64,000 bases of DNA from Streptomyces sp. ATexAB-D23 (GTDB lineage: Bacteria > Actinomycetota > Actinomycetes > Streptomycetales > Streptomycetaceae), in assembly GCF_000373645.1 (NCBI RefSeq), contig NZ_KB892009.1:15780-79779 (forward strand), given 5' to 3'. Shown in pieces: positions 1-7,471 of the stretch. The first letter of the stretch is position 1, and each line of letters begins with the position of its first letter. The position numbers were made by a program, and so were the translations under genes. Under the pieces are notes generated by a model. The model searched no databases, had not been told where the DNA came from, and saw only the letters and a list, made by a program, of their open reading frames with translations.

Positions 1-76
1 GCCCCCGTTGTGTAGCGGCCTAGCACGCTGCCCTCTCACGGCAGTAGCGCCGGTTCGAATCCGGTCGGGGGTACCA
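1..76 (+). tRNA. tRNA-Glu (anticodon CTC)
   Basis: A complete cloverleaf can be folded. A 7-bp acceptor stem (positions 1-7 with 66-72, ending in a G-U pair), an anticodon stem CTGCC/GGCAG around the loop CTCTCAC, and a T arm with GGTTCGAATCC are visible, and CCA is encoded at 74-76. The anticodon CTC reads GAG, a very common glutamate codon in this genome. The gene starts at the window edge, so its promoter and any neighbouring tRNA genes are not visible. Confidence 0.95.
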
Positions 77-90
77 CAGAGCAGCAGACG

Positions 91-120
91 AGAGGCCCCT
101 CACTCCGGTGAGGGGCCTCT
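91..120 (+). terminator. Hairpin terminator after tRNA-Glu
   Basis: A perfect 12-bp stem (AGAGGCCCCTCA paired with TGAGGGGCCTCT) with a 6-nt loop begins 14 nt after the tRNA CCA end. It probably terminates the tRNA transcript and may also serve the convergent MerR gene. There is no long T run, which is usual for Streptomyces terminators. Confidence 0.75.
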
Positions 121-146
121 CGCGTGTACCCGAGGGGCCGGCCCGC

Positions 147-788
147 TCAGTACCCGTACCGCCGGGCCGACTCCTCCTCCTGGGCCAGCCGGTGCAGGGA
201 CATCAGCAGCGGCTCGTACAGCACCGCGGAGGCCACCGCCATCTCCATCTGTTGCGACGTGGTCGGGTGGGTCTCCATCAGATCCAGGTCCTGCACGGCC
301 ACTTGGTGCATGAGCCGGGCGTGCTCCTCCAGATACGCGCTCTCGTACGGGTAGCCGAGGCGGGCGAGCGTGGCCAGGCCCGCGACGAGCGAGCGGTGGA
401 CGGGGGAGAGTTCGCCGATCTCCCGCGCGTGGGTCCACCCCAACCGGTCCAGCAGGGCGTCGACTTCGGCACGGGCCGCCGCCGTCTCCGGGGCCTCCTC
501 GTCCGGCTCCGGGCCGTGCGGAAGCTCCCAGAGCGCCGCGCCCAGCCGGATCGTCCGGCCCAGGGACTCGTCATCGACATGGCCCAGCACCTCGCGGGCC
601 GTGGCCACGGGCAGACGGCCTACCTGGAGCAGCGCCCGCACCAGCCGCAGCCGGCGCAGATGGCTCTCGCCGTACTCGGCCTGCGTCGCGCTGACCCGCT
701 CGCCCGGCGGCAACAGCCTCTCGCGCAGGTAGTACTTGATCGTCGCGGTCGCGATACCGCTCCGCTCGCTGAGTTCCGAGAGTCGCAT
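147..788 (-). CDS. MerR family transcriptional regulator
   Basis: A 213-residue protein with an N-terminal MerR-type winged helix-turn-helix. Residues 1-20 begin MRLSELSERSG, followed by IKYYLRERLLPPG, the typical MerR wing signature. A helical effector region of about 140 residues follows and resembles no characterised ligand domain I can name. The ATG at 788 is chosen because MerR proteins begin directly with the helix-turn-helix and a GGAAGG-like ribosome site precedes it; an upstream ATG at 833 would lie inside the operator. It is divergent from the DUF4188 gene, and the two share a perfect palindrome, so it probably controls itself and that neighbour. The inducer is unknown. Confidence 0.85.
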   Translation of the reverse strand: MRLSELSERSGIATATIKYYLRERLLPPGERVSATQAEYGESHLRRLRLVRALLQVGRLPVATAREVLGHVDDESLGRTIRLGAALWELPHGPEPDEEAPETAAARAEVDALLDRLGWTHAREIGELSPVHRSLVAGLATLARLGYPYESAYLEEHARLMHQVAVQDLDLMETHPTTSQQMEMAVASAVLYEPLLMSLHRLAQEEESARRYGY

Positions 789-812
789 GCGTGCCTTCCC
801 TTGCGCCCACCC

Positions 813-857
813 TTGGGCAGTGTCACTATCCAATCATTGGATAGTGGAACTCTCCAA
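813..857. promoter_or_regulatory. Symmetric divergent MerR-type promoter and operator
   Basis: A perfect 11-bp inverted repeat (CACTATCCAAT, one central base, ATTGGATAGTG, positions 824-846) sits between the divergent genes. On the plus strand TTGGGC (813-818) is followed after 19 bp by TGGATA (838-843). On the minus strand TTGGAG (857-852) is followed after 19 bp by TGGATA (832-827). Both elements are exactly mirror-placed about base 835. A 19-bp spacer is characteristic of MerR-activated promoters, where the regulator twists an over-long spacer. The hexamers are seen; their use is inferred. Confidence 0.7.
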
Positions 858-875
858 CGACTCCAGGGGGCGCGC

Positions 876-1373
876 GTGTTCACGAAACTCATGCCGGGGC
901 GGACGACCGCCGCGGCCGAGGGGGACGTCGTCGTCCTGCTCATCGGGATGCGGATCAACCACTTCAGGGGCGTGCACCACTGGCTCCCGGTCATGCTGGC
1001 GATGACGCGCATGCTGCGGGAGTTGCGGGCGGAGAGGTCCAGGGGCCTGCTCGGCCACGTCCTGCTGACCGCCTCGCCGAGGACGTACTACGTCGTCCAG
1101 TACTGGGAGTCGAAGGAGAAGCTGTACGCGTACGCCTCGTCGCCCGACATGTTCCACCGCAGGGCGTGGGCGATGCTCAACCGCAAGGAGAAGAAGTCCC
1201 GGCAGCACGTGGGGCTGTGGCACGAGACCTACATCGTGCCGGAGGGCGGCTACGAGTCCATCTACGCCGACATGCCGGCGTTCGGACTGGCCGCGGCGAC
1301 CGGGTCGCTGCCGATCGAGGGGCGGGGCCGCGGCGCGGCGCACCGTCTCGCGCACCGATCGGGCGTGAAGTGA
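876..1373 (+). CDS. DUF4188 domain-containing protein
   Basis: A 165-residue protein. The N-terminal stretch GRTTAAAEGDVVVLLIGMRIN and the later YYVVQYWESKEKLYAYA match the DUF4188 family as I recall it, whose fold is related to dimeric alpha-beta barrel haem monooxygenases; no biochemical role is established that I can cite. The start is GTG at 876, with a strong purine-rich site (AGGGGG) 5 nt upstream. The frame is open further upstream but crosses the operator. It is divergently paired with the MerR regulator, so expression is probably induced by that protein's ligand. No signal peptide or membrane segment is seen. Confidence 0.8.
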   Translation: MFTKLMPGRTTAAAEGDVVVLLIGMRINHFRGVHHWLPVMLAMTRMLRELRAERSRGLLGHVLLTASPRTYYVVQYWESKEKLYAYASSPDMFHRRAWAMLNRKEKKSRQHVGLWHETYIVPEGGYESIYADMPAFGLAAATGSLPIEGRGRGAAHRLAHRSGVK

Positions 1374-1395
1374 CGCGGTGAGGGAGTGAGAAGGG

Positions 1396-1419
1396 GGCCG
1401 CCACGACGCTGGGGCGGCC
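1396..1419. terminator. Weak hairpin between convergent genes
   Basis: GGCCGCC and GGCGGCC form a 7-bp stem with a 10-nt loop between the converging DUF4188 and IclR genes. It is a plausible bidirectional terminator but shorter than the others in the window. Confidence 0.35.
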
Positions 1420-1446
1420 ACGGGGGAGCGGGAGGTGCGGCCGGGC

Positions 1447-2163
1447 TCAGCCCGTGCGGCGCAGCGCCTCGCTGAGCCGTGCGGCCGAGTCGATGACGGC
1501 CTGGGCGTGCATCCGGCCCGGGTGCCGGGTCAGGCGCTCGATCGGTCCGGAGACCGAGACGGCGGCGACCACCCGGTTCGAGGGGCCGCGCACGGGGGCC
1601 GAGACCGAGGCCACGCCCGGCTCGCGCTCACCGATCGACTGGGCCCAGCCGCGCCGCCGTACGCCGGAGAGCGCCGTCGCCGTGAAGCGGGCGCCCTGGA
1701 GGCCGCGGTGCAGGCGCTCCGGCTCCTCCCAGGCCATCAGGATCTGCGCGGACGAGCCCGCCTTCATGGTGAGCGTGGAGCCGACCGGCACGGTGTCCCG
1801 CAGACCGGACAGCCGCTCCGCCGCCGCCACGCAGATGCGCATGTCGCCCTGCCGGCGGTAGAGCTGCGCGCTCTCGCCGGTGATGTCCCGCAGATGCGTG
1901 AGCACCGGTCCGGCCGTGGCCAGCAGGCGGTCCTCGCCCGCCGCCGCCGCCAGCTCGGAGAGCCGGGGGCCGAGAATGAACCGGCCCTGCATGTCCCTCG
2001 CCACCATCCGGTGGTGTTCCAGTGCCACGGCCAGCCGGTGGGCCGTGGGTCGTGCGAGCCCTGTCGCCGCGACCAGGCCGGCGAGGGTGGCCGGCCCGGA
2101 CTCCAGGGCGCTCAATACCAGAGCTGCCTTGTCGAGAACGCCGACGCCGCTAGAGTTGTCCAT
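1447..2163 (-). CDS. ndgR: IclR family regulator NdgR
   Basis: A 238-residue IclR-type regulator. It has an N-terminal winged helix-turn-helix (residues about 10-60, with [18 protein letters not shown] as the recognition region) and a C-terminal effector-binding domain containing the serine- and glycine-rich [22 protein letters not shown] segment. It begins [18 protein letters not shown], the conserved NdgR N-terminus, so the ATG at 2163 is preferred over one further upstream. It is divergent from leuC. This arrangement is conserved in Streptomyces, where NdgR controls leucine and other amino-acid genes. It probably binds the intergenic region and regulates leuCD in response to amino-acid supply. 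Confidence 0.92.
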   Translation of the reverse strand: MDNSSGVGVLDKAALVLSALESGPATLAGLVAATGLARPTAHRLAVALEHHRMVARDMQGRFILGPRLSELAAAAGEDRLLATAGPVLTHLRDITGESAQLYRRQGDMRICVAAAERLSGLRDTVPVGSTLTMKAGSSAQILMAWEEPERLHRGLQGARFTATALSGVRRRGWAQSIGEREPGVASVSAPVRGPSNRVVAAVSVSGPIERLTRHPGRMHAQAVIDSAARLSEALRRTG

Positions 2164-2188
2164 ACGACGATACTCGCGTCTCACTCTG

Positions 2189-2203
2189 TGAAACGCAAGT
2201 TCA
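2189..2203. promoter_or_regulatory. Candidate NdgR operator (TGAA-N7-TTCA)
   Basis: An imperfect inverted repeat TGAAACGCAAGTTCA lies 25 bp from the ndgR start codon in the ndgR-leuC intergenic region. IclR-family operators are short palindromes of this type. Only four outer bases pair on each side, so the match is weak. The location is right for joint control of ndgR and leuCD. Confidence 0.35.
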
Positions 2204-2305
2204 ATTTTCCAGGGAAGTTGCGAACCTGTACCGGCGGCCCCACAACGGCCCGTAGCCACCGCCCCGCACGGGGGTCCGGACGGCGGCGCACCGAATCTCT
2301 AGTTG

Positions 2306-2325
2306 GGCCGGCGACGACGCCGGCC
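2306..2325 (+). promoter_or_regulatory. Hairpin abutting the leuC ribosome-binding site
   Basis: A perfect 8-bp stem, GGCCGGCG and CGCCGGCC around an ACGA loop, ends exactly where the leuC ribosome site GGAGG (2326-2330) starts. No leader peptide with leucine codons or T-box-like element was found, so if it regulates, it would act by masking or insulating the ribosome site rather than by classical attenuation. Confidence 0.5.
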
Positions 2326-2337
2326 GGAGGGAAAGCG

Positions 2338-3804
2338 ATGGGTAGGACACTCGCGGAGAAGGTCTGGGACGACCACGTCATCCCCAAGGTCTCGACTGCG
2401 CTCGACCAGGGGAGCCCCCACGGGCACGCAGCGGGCGAGCCCGACCTCCTCTTCATCGATCTGCACCTGCTGCACGAGGTGACCAGCCCGCAGGCCTTCG
2501 ACGGTCTGCGGCAGGCCGGACGCCCGGTGCGGCGCCTCGACCTCACCATCGCCACCGAGGACCACAACACCCCGACCCTCGACATCGACAAGCCGATCGC
2601 AGACCCGGTCTCCCGGGCCCAGCTGGAGACGCTGCGCAAGAACTGCGCGGAGTTCGGTGTCCGGCTGCACCCGCTGGGCGACGTCGAGCAGGGCGTCGTG
2701 CACGTGGTCGGTCCGCAGCTGGGTCTGACCCAGCCCGGCACCACCGTCGTCTGCGGCGACTCCCACACCTCCACGCACGGCGCGTTCGGCGCCCTCGCGT
2801 TCGGCATCGGCACCAGCCAGGTCGAGCACGTGCTGGCCACCCAGACGCTGCCGATGGCCCGCCCGAGGACGATGGCGATCACCGTCGACGGCGAGCTGCC
2901 CGACGACGTCACCGCCAAGGACCTGATCCTCGCGATCATCACCCGGATCGGCACCGGCGGCGGCCAGGGCTACATCCTGGAATACCGCGGTTCCGCCATC
3001 GAGAAGCTCTCGATGGAGGCCCGGATGACCATTTGCAACATGTCGATCGAGGCCGGCGCGCGGGCGGGCATGATCGCCCCCGACGAGACCACCTTCGAGT
3101 ACCTCCGGGGTCGCGACCACGCCCCGCAGGGCGAGGACTGGGACGCGGCCGTCGCGTACTGGAAGACGCTGCGCACCGACGACGACGCCGTCTTCGACGC
3201 CGAGGTGGTCATCGAGGCCGCCGAGCTGGCGCCGTTCGTCACCTGGGGCACCAACCCCGGCCAGGGCGCGCCCCTGTCGGCCAACGTCCCCGATCCCGCT
3301 TCGTACGAAGACGCCTCGGAGCGCAACGCCGCCGAAAAGGCGCTGGAGTACATGGGGTTGACCGCGGGCCAGCCGCTGCGCGAGATCGGTGTGGACACCG
3401 TCTTCGTGGGCTCCTGCACCAACGGCCGCATCGAGGACCTGCGCAATGCCGCCGCGATCCTGGACGGCCGCAAAGTCGCCGACGGCGTACGGATGCTGGT
3501 CGTCCCGGGCTCCGTCCGGGTCGCCCTCCAGGCCGTGGACGAGGGGCTGGACAAGGTCTTCACCGCCGCCGGCGCCGAATGGCGGCACGCGGGCTGCTCG
3601 ATGTGCCTCGGCATGAACCCCGACCAGCTGGCCCCCGGCGAGCGCTCCGCCTCCACCTCGAACCGCAACTTCGAGGGCCGGCAGGGCAAGGGCGGCCGTA
3701 CCCACCTGGTCTCCCCGCAGGTCGCCGCCGCCACCGCCGTGCTGGGCCATCTGGCCTCGCCGGCCGACCTGTCCGACGCCCGTACGCCTGCCGGAGTCCG
3801 ATAA
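2338..3804 (+). CDS. leuC: 3-isopropylmalate dehydratase large subunit
   Basis: A 488-residue aconitase-superfamily protein that isomerises 2-isopropylmalate to 3-isopropylmalate in leucine synthesis, acting with LeuD. The 4Fe-4S ligands are visible as Cys360 in VGSCTNGR and Cys420 and Cys423 in [10 protein letters not shown]. The [12 protein letters not shown] segment near residue 140 is the usual substrate-loop signature. The frame is open far upstream, but the ATG at 2338 has GGAGGG 7-8 nt before it and gives the conserved start [14 protein letters not shown]. leuD follows 2 nt after the stop, so the two are translationally linked. Regulation by the divergent NdgR is likely. Confidence 0.97.
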   Translation: MGRTLAEKVWDDHVIPKVSTALDQGSPHGHAAGEPDLLFIDLHLLHEVTSPQAFDGLRQAGRPVRRLDLTIATEDHNTPTLDIDKPIADPVSRAQLETLRKNCAEFGVRLHPLGDVEQGVVHVVGPQLGLTQPGTTVVCGDSHTSTHGAFGALAFGIGTSQVEHVLATQTLPMARPRTMAITVDGELPDDVTAKDLILAIITRIGTGGGQGYILEYRGSAIEKLSMEARMTICNMSIEAGARAGMIAPDETTFEYLRGRDHAPQGEDWDAAVAYWKTLRTDDDAVFDAEVVIEAAELAPFVTWGTNPGQGAPLSANVPDPASYEDASERNAAEKALEYMGLTAGQPLREIGVDTVFVGSCTNGRIEDLRNAAAILDGRKVADGVRMLVVPGSVRVALQAVDEGLDKVFTAAGAEWRHAGCSMCLGMNPDQLAPGERSASTSNRNFEGRQGKGGRTHLVSPQVAAATAVLGHLASPADLSDARTPAGVR

Positions 3805-3806
3805 CC

Positions 3807-4400
3807 ATGGAAGCTTTCACCACGCACACCGGCCGGGCCGTCCCGCTGCGCCGCAGCAACGTCGACACCGACCAGATCATCCCCGCCCACTGGCTGAAGA
3901 AGGTCACCCGGGACGGCTTCGAGGACGGTCTCTTCGAGGCCTGGCGCAAGGACGAGAACTTCGTCCTCAACCGCCCGGAGCGCAAGGGCGCGTCGGTCCT
4001 GGTGGCCGGCCCCGACTTCGGCACCGGCTCCTCCCGCGAGCACGCGGTCTGGGCCCTGCAGAACTTCGGCTTCAAGGCGGTCGTCTCCGCCAGGTTCGCC
4101 GACATCTTCCGCGGCAACTCGCTGAAGAACGGTCTGCTGACCGTGGTTCTGGACCAGCAGGTGGTCGACGCGCTCTGGGAGCTGACGGAGGCCGACCCGA
4201 ACGCCGAAGTGACCGTCGACCTGGAGGCCCGCCAGGTCCGCGCCGAGGGCATCACCGCCGACTTCGAGCTGGACGAGAACGCCCGCTGGCGCCTGCTGAA
4301 CGGGCTGGACGACATCAGCCTCACCCTTCAGAACGAAGCCGACATCGCGACTTACGAGGCGTCCAGGCCGGCTCACAAGCCCCGCACAATTCAGGCCTGA
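3807..4400 (+). CDS. leuD: 3-isopropylmalate dehydratase small subunit
   Basis: A 197-residue partner of LeuC carrying the mobile swivel domain. The conserved NVDTDQIIP (residues 18-26) and [14 protein letters not shown] (about 70-83) contact substrate and close the active site. The length is normal for the family. The ATG lies 2 nt after the leuC stop, an arrangement that supports equal subunit production. A strong terminator follows after about 35 nt, so leuCD forms a two-gene operon. Confidence 0.97.
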   Translation: MEAFTTHTGRAVPLRRSNVDTDQIIPAHWLKKVTRDGFEDGLFEAWRKDENFVLNRPERKGASVLVAGPDFGTGSSREHAVWALQNFGFKAVVSARFADIFRGNSLKNGLLTVVLDQQVVDALWELTEADPNAEVTVDLEARQVRAEGITADFELDENARWRLLNGLDDISLTLQNEADIATYEASRPAHKPRTIQA

Positions 4401-4432
4401 TCAGCACGTTTTCAGGCCGATCAGCGAGTTTT
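4391..4432 (+). repeat. Tandem 21-bp repeat at the 3-prime end of leuD
   Basis: Two adjacent copies of TCAGGCC(T)GATCAGC followed by a two-base variable part and GTTT. The first copy contains the leuD stop codon. It looks like a recent local duplication just ahead of the terminator. No function is evident. Confidence 0.6.
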
Positions 4433-4434
4433 CC

Positions 4435-4472
4435 CGACTGTGCCCCCTGCCTTCTGGTAGGGGGCACAGTCG
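4435..4472 (+). terminator. leuCD terminator
   Basis: A perfect 14-bp stem (CGACTGTGCCCCCT with AGGGGGCACAGTCG) with a 10-nt loop, followed by TTTG. It clearly ends the leuCD operon. Confidence 0.85.
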
Positions 4473-4524
4473 TTTGTTGGGACCCCGTCGGGCGACAACT
4501 CGCCCCAGATGGCACAATCGGTGC

Positions 4525-4752
4525 ATGGAACGCGACAGCCAACTCAAGCTTTACGGCCAAGTCGCCGACCAATTGAAGGAAGCGCACTCACGGGTGCGCT
4601 CGCTGCAAGTCCCGGACGGCGTAAGGATGGCGCTGAACCGGAAGCTGTTGGTCGTCACGGCCGCGGCAAAGCACGATCTCCCGGGCGCGGCAAGGCGTCT
4701 GGACCGGTTGATGAAGGACCTCGACGAGGGCCGATTCCCCGAAGGTGACTGA
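4525..4752 (+). CDS. Small conserved protein of unknown function
   Basis: A 75-residue, highly charged, helical protein starting MERDSQLKLYGQVADQLK, with no signal peptide or membrane segment. The middle contains VRMALNRKLLVVTAAAKHDLPGAARRLDRL, a likely pair of helices. I recognise no characterised domain. A protein of this kind sits between leuD and hup in related Streptomyces as I recall, so it is probably a real conserved gene. The ATG at 4525 is preferred to an in-frame upstream start because the conserved sequence begins there. It has its own transcription unit after the leuCD terminator. Confidence 0.65.
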   Translation: MERDSQLKLYGQVADQLKEAHSRVRSLQVPDGVRMALNRKLLVVTAAAKHDLPGAARRLDRLMKDLDEGRFPEGD

Positions 4753-4895
4753 CTCCGCAGAACTGCGCAGCGGTCGACTTCGTTGCGGCACTAGGGTGAT
4801 TAGCCCGTTTCGTGTTTGATTTGCGGTATATATCTGCCTAACGTGCGAAAAAGCCTGAACACATTCGTTCCGGCAATGTCTCCGAAGGGGAAGAC

Positions 4896-5561
4896 GTGAA
4901 CAAGGCGCAGCTCGTAGAAGCGATTGCCGACAAGGTCGGCGGCCGTCAGCAGGCCGCGGACGCCGTCGACGCGGTGCTCGACGCGATCGTCCGTGCGGTT
5001 GTCGCGGGGGACCGGGTCTCGGTCACCGGCTTCGGCTCGTTCGAGAAGGTCGACCGCCCCGCCCGCTACGCCCGCAACCCTCAGACGGGTGAGCGCGTGC
5101 GGGTCAAGAAGACCTCGGTGCCCCGCTTCCGCGCGGGCCAGGGCTTCAAGGACCTGGTGAGCGGCTCCAAGAAGCTCCCCAAGAACGACGTGGCCGTGAA
5201 GAAGGCCCCCAAGGGCAGCCTCTCGGGCGGTTCTTCCACCCGTACGACGGCCAAGGCCGCCGCCAAGAAGGCCACCGCGAAGAAGGCCGTGGCGAAGAAG
5301 GCCACCGCCAAGAAGGCGACTCCGGCGAAGAAGACCACGGCCGCCGCCAAGAAGACGTCGGCGAAGAAGACGTCGCCGGCGAAGAAGGCGACGACGGCCG
5401 CGAAGAAGGCCACCCCCGCGGCGGCGAAGTCGACGGCGGCCAAGAAGACCACCGCCGCCAAGACCGCGCCCGCCAAGAAGACCACGGCGAAGAAGGCGCC
5501 CGCGAAGAAGACCACCGCGCGCAAGACCACGGCCAAGAAGGCCACCGCGCGCAAGAAGTGA
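4896..5561 (+). CDS. hupS: HU-family nucleoid protein with lysine-rich tail (HupS-type)
   Basis: A 221-residue protein. Residues 1-92 are a canonical HU DNA-binding domain (MNKAQLVEAIADKVGG, GFGSFEKVDRPARYARNPQTG). From about residue 100 the tail is almost entirely Ala, Lys, Thr and Pro in repeated AKKAT, AKKT and PAKK units, resembling eukaryotic histone H1. Actinobacterial HupS and mycobacterial HupB share this fusion, which compacts DNA and, in Streptomyces, is linked to spore nucleoids. The GTG start has AAGGGGAAG upstream. It is monocistronic, flanked by a strong terminator. The repeated tail is prone to length variation between strains. Confidence 0.95.
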   Translation: MNKAQLVEAIADKVGGRQQAADAVDAVLDAIVRAVVAGDRVSVTGFGSFEKVDRPARYARNPQTGERVRVKKTSVPRFRAGQGFKDLVSGSKKLPKNDVAVKKAPKGSLSGGSSTRTTAKAAAKKATAKKAVAKKATAKKATPAKKTTAAAKKTSAKKTSPAKKATTAAKKATPAAAKSTAAKKTTAAKTAPAKKTTAKKAPAKKTTARKTTAKKATARKK

Positions 5562-5592
5562 GACCGGGCCGCACACGGCTCCCACACGCGCC

Positions 5593-5622
5593 GGGCCGGG
5601 CTCCCCTCGGGGAGCCCGGCCC
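5593..5622. terminator. Bidirectional terminator after hupS
   Basis: A perfect 14-bp palindromic stem, GGGCCGGGCTCCCC with GGGGAGCCCGGCCC, separated by only two bases. It lies between hupS and the convergent small gene and probably serves both strands. Confidence 0.8.
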
Positions 5623-5657
5623 GCGGGCTGTCCGGGGGCATCCACCCCGCGCGGACC

Positions 5658-5861
5658 TCAGAACGTCTGCAACGTCACCAGGGTGATCCGCAGCCCGGCC
5701 CCCTCGCCCTCACCCTCGATCCGCACCCGCTGACCCGGACGCAGCAGCCGCAGACCGCCGGCGTCGAAGGCCGGCGCGTCGAAGTCCACCGGGGTGCCGT
5801 CGTCGAGCAGCACACTGCCGGTCCGGGTCACGGGGTCGTACGTGTACGAGGTCGCCTGCAT
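5658..5861 (-). CDS. Small conserved protein, OB-fold-like
   Basis: A 67-residue protein beginning MQATSYTYDPVTRTGSVLLDDGTPVDFD. The alternating beta pattern and the LRPGQRVRIEGEGEG segment resemble cold-shock-like OB-fold proteins, but the RNA-binding aromatic motifs are not obvious, so this is only a fold suggestion. It begins 10 nt after the stop of cofC and so is very probably co-transcribed and translationally coupled with it. Its role is unknown. Confidence 0.65.
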   Translation of the reverse strand: MQATSYTYDPVTRTGSVLLDDGTPVDFDAPAFDAGGLRLLRPGQRVRIEGEGEGAGLRITLVTLQTF

Positions 5862-5871
5862 GGGCGCCAGA

Positions 5872-6555
5872 CTATCGCTCCCGCGCGAGGGCCCCGGCGG
5901 CCCAGCGCCCCGCCGTGAACGGGCCGACGCCCAGCGCCAGCGCCAGCCGCAGATCCTCGCCGGTGTCCACGTCCCGGCGCACCGAATCGATGTCCGGCAG
6001 CGTGATTTCCACCGCGCCCGACGCCAGGTGGCGGGAGCGCGACGGGCCGCCGAAAGCGGGCCGCAATTCCACTCCCGGGCCGGCCGACAGAAATGTCGTT
6101 CCGATTCCCGCCGCATCGGGAACAAATGCACGGGGAAAAGCGGCGGAGAATTCGAGCACCCGGGAGAATTCCGCCGGGCGCAGTGCGGGCAGGTCCGCGT
6201 TGAGCGCGGCGAGCGGCGCACCGGGCCTGGCCGCCCGGACCACGCGCTCACCGTGCGCGAGGGCCGCGTTGAGCCCCGCGGCCGGGGTGTCGGGCACGAT
6301 CCGGGCGCCCAGCGCCGCCAGCGCGGCCCCCGCCGTCGTGTCGTCCGTGACGACCACCACATCGGCCACGGCCGGACAGGAGAGCGCCGCGGCCACCGTG
6401 TCGCGGGCGAAGGCGAGAGCCAGCCGGGGCCGCAACAGGGCGCCCGAGGCAGGCACCAGCCTGCTCTTGGCCCGCGCCAGGGGTTTCAGCGGGACGACCA
6501 GGGACCAGCGGCCGGCCGGGTCGGTGTTCGTGGCGGTCTCTCCCTCGATGCGCAT
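5872..6555 (-). CDS. cofC: CofC/FbiD-type guanylyltransferase (F420 biosynthesis)
   Basis: A 227-residue GTP-dependent nucleotidyltransferase. WSLVVPLKPLARAKSRL (residues 17-33) is the nucleotide-binding start of the CofC family, and LNADLPALRP carries the metal-binding Asp. It makes the guanylylated three-carbon precursor of coenzyme F420. In actinobacteria the substrate is reported to be phosphoenolpyruvate (FbiD) rather than 2-phospholactate. The other F420 genes are not in this window. It is first in a two-gene minus-strand unit and divergent from the acyltransferase gene. Confidence 0.9.
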   Translation of the reverse strand: MRIEGETATNTDPAGRWSLVVPLKPLARAKSRLVPASGALLRPRLALAFARDTVAAALSCPAVADVVVVTDDTTAGAALAALGARIVPDTPAAGLNAALAHGERVVRAARPGAPLAALNADLPALRPAEFSRVLEFSAAFPRAFVPDAAGIGTTFLSAGPGVELRPAFGGPSRSRHLASGAVEITLPDIDSVRRDVDTGEDLRLALALGVGPFTAGRWAAGALARER

Positions 6556-6718
6556 CGCCGTCTATTCTCGCCTGCCGGTGCGCCGACCCGGAGGGGCGTT
6601 CCTGAAGGTGAGGCGTACGGTGTTCTCGACAGAGCAGGGGCCTGGGGCGAGACTTGACCGTCGGTAGTCACACAGCGATCAGCTCCACAGTCAGGTCCAT
6701 TAACAGGAAGGTGTCCGA

Positions 6719-7471
6719 GTGTCCCGCCGCAGAATCGGCTTCTGGTACCGCCTGGCGGCGGTCATCGCGAAACCGCCGCTGGTGGTGCTGTTCAAGCGCG
6801 AATGGCGGGGAATGGAACACATTCCGGCCGATGGCGGATTCATCACCGCGGTCAACCACAACTCGTACCTGGACCCGCTTTCGTACGGGCACTTCCAGTA
6901 CAACACCGGCCGGGTGCCCCGGTTCCTGGCCAAGGCCGGGCTGTTCAGGGCCCCCTTCGTCGGCATGATGCTGCGCGGCACCGGACAGATCCCCGTCTAC
7001 CGCGAGACGACCAACGCGCTGGACGCCTTCCGGGCCGCCGTCGGCGCCATCGAGCGCGGCGAGTGCGTCTGCTTCTACCCCGAGGGCACCCTCACCCGTG
7101 ACCCCGACATGTGGCCGATGGCCGGCAAGACCGGCGCCGCCCGCGTCGCGTTGATGACCCGGGCCCCCGTCATCCCCGTCGCGCAGTGGGGCGCCAACGA
7201 GGCCATGCCGCCCTACGCCACGGAGAAGAAGGTCCGCCTGCTGCCCCGCAAGACCCTCAGGGTCCAGGCGGGCCCGCCCGTCGACCTCTCCCGGTTCTAC
7301 GACAAGGAGCCGACGCCCGAGGTGCTGCGCGAGGCCACCGAGGCCATCATGCGGGCGATCACCGCCCAGCTCCAGGAGGTCCGCGGGCAGCAGGCACCCG
7401 ACGAGCCCTACGATCACCGCAAGGCCCGTGCCGAACAGCGGCGCAAGGCCCAAGGAGAGGGACTCACGTGA
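6719..7471 (+). CDS. 1-acyl-glycerol-3-phosphate acyltransferase family protein
   Basis: A 250-residue PlsC-type acyltransferase. The catalytic motif NHNSYLD (HX4D, around residue 44-50) and the FYPEGTLTRDPD motif (acyl acceptor binding) are both intact. It is predicted to transfer a fatty acyl chain to lysophosphatidate or a related acceptor at the membrane, using the hydrophobic N-terminus. The GTG start has GGAAGG 6-7 nt upstream. Its stop overlaps the gpsA start (GTGA), so acyltransferase and glycerol-3-phosphate supply are translationally coupled in phospholipid synthesis. Confidence 0.9.
   Translation: MSRRRIGFWYRLAAVIAKPPLVVLFKREWRGMEHIPADGGFITAVNHNSYLDPLSYGHFQYNTGRVPRFLAKAGLFRAPFVGMMLRGTGQIPVYRETTNALDAFRAAVGAIERGECVCFYPEGTLTRDPDMWPMAGKTGAARVALMTRAPVIPVAQWGANEAMPPYATEKKVRLLPRKTLRVQAGPPVDLSRFYDKEPTPEVLREATEAIMRAITAQLQEVRGQQAPDEPYDHRKARAEQRRKAQGEGLT

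Noticed and set aside
1..76. tRNA-Glu as an integration site for a mobile element
   Set aside because: No integrase, excisionase or duplicated tRNA end was found nearby.
2164..2337. Leucine attenuator or T-box before leuC
   Set aside because: No short frame with leucine codons, no T-box sequence and no terminator/antiterminator pair were found.
2299..3750. Long open frame antisense to leuC
   Set aside because: It is a codon-bias shadow of leuC, without ribosome site or recognisable protein features.
5240..5560. Dense short repeats resembling a CRISPR or satellite array
   Set aside because: They are AKKA-type codon repeats in the HupS tail, in frame and without regular spacers.
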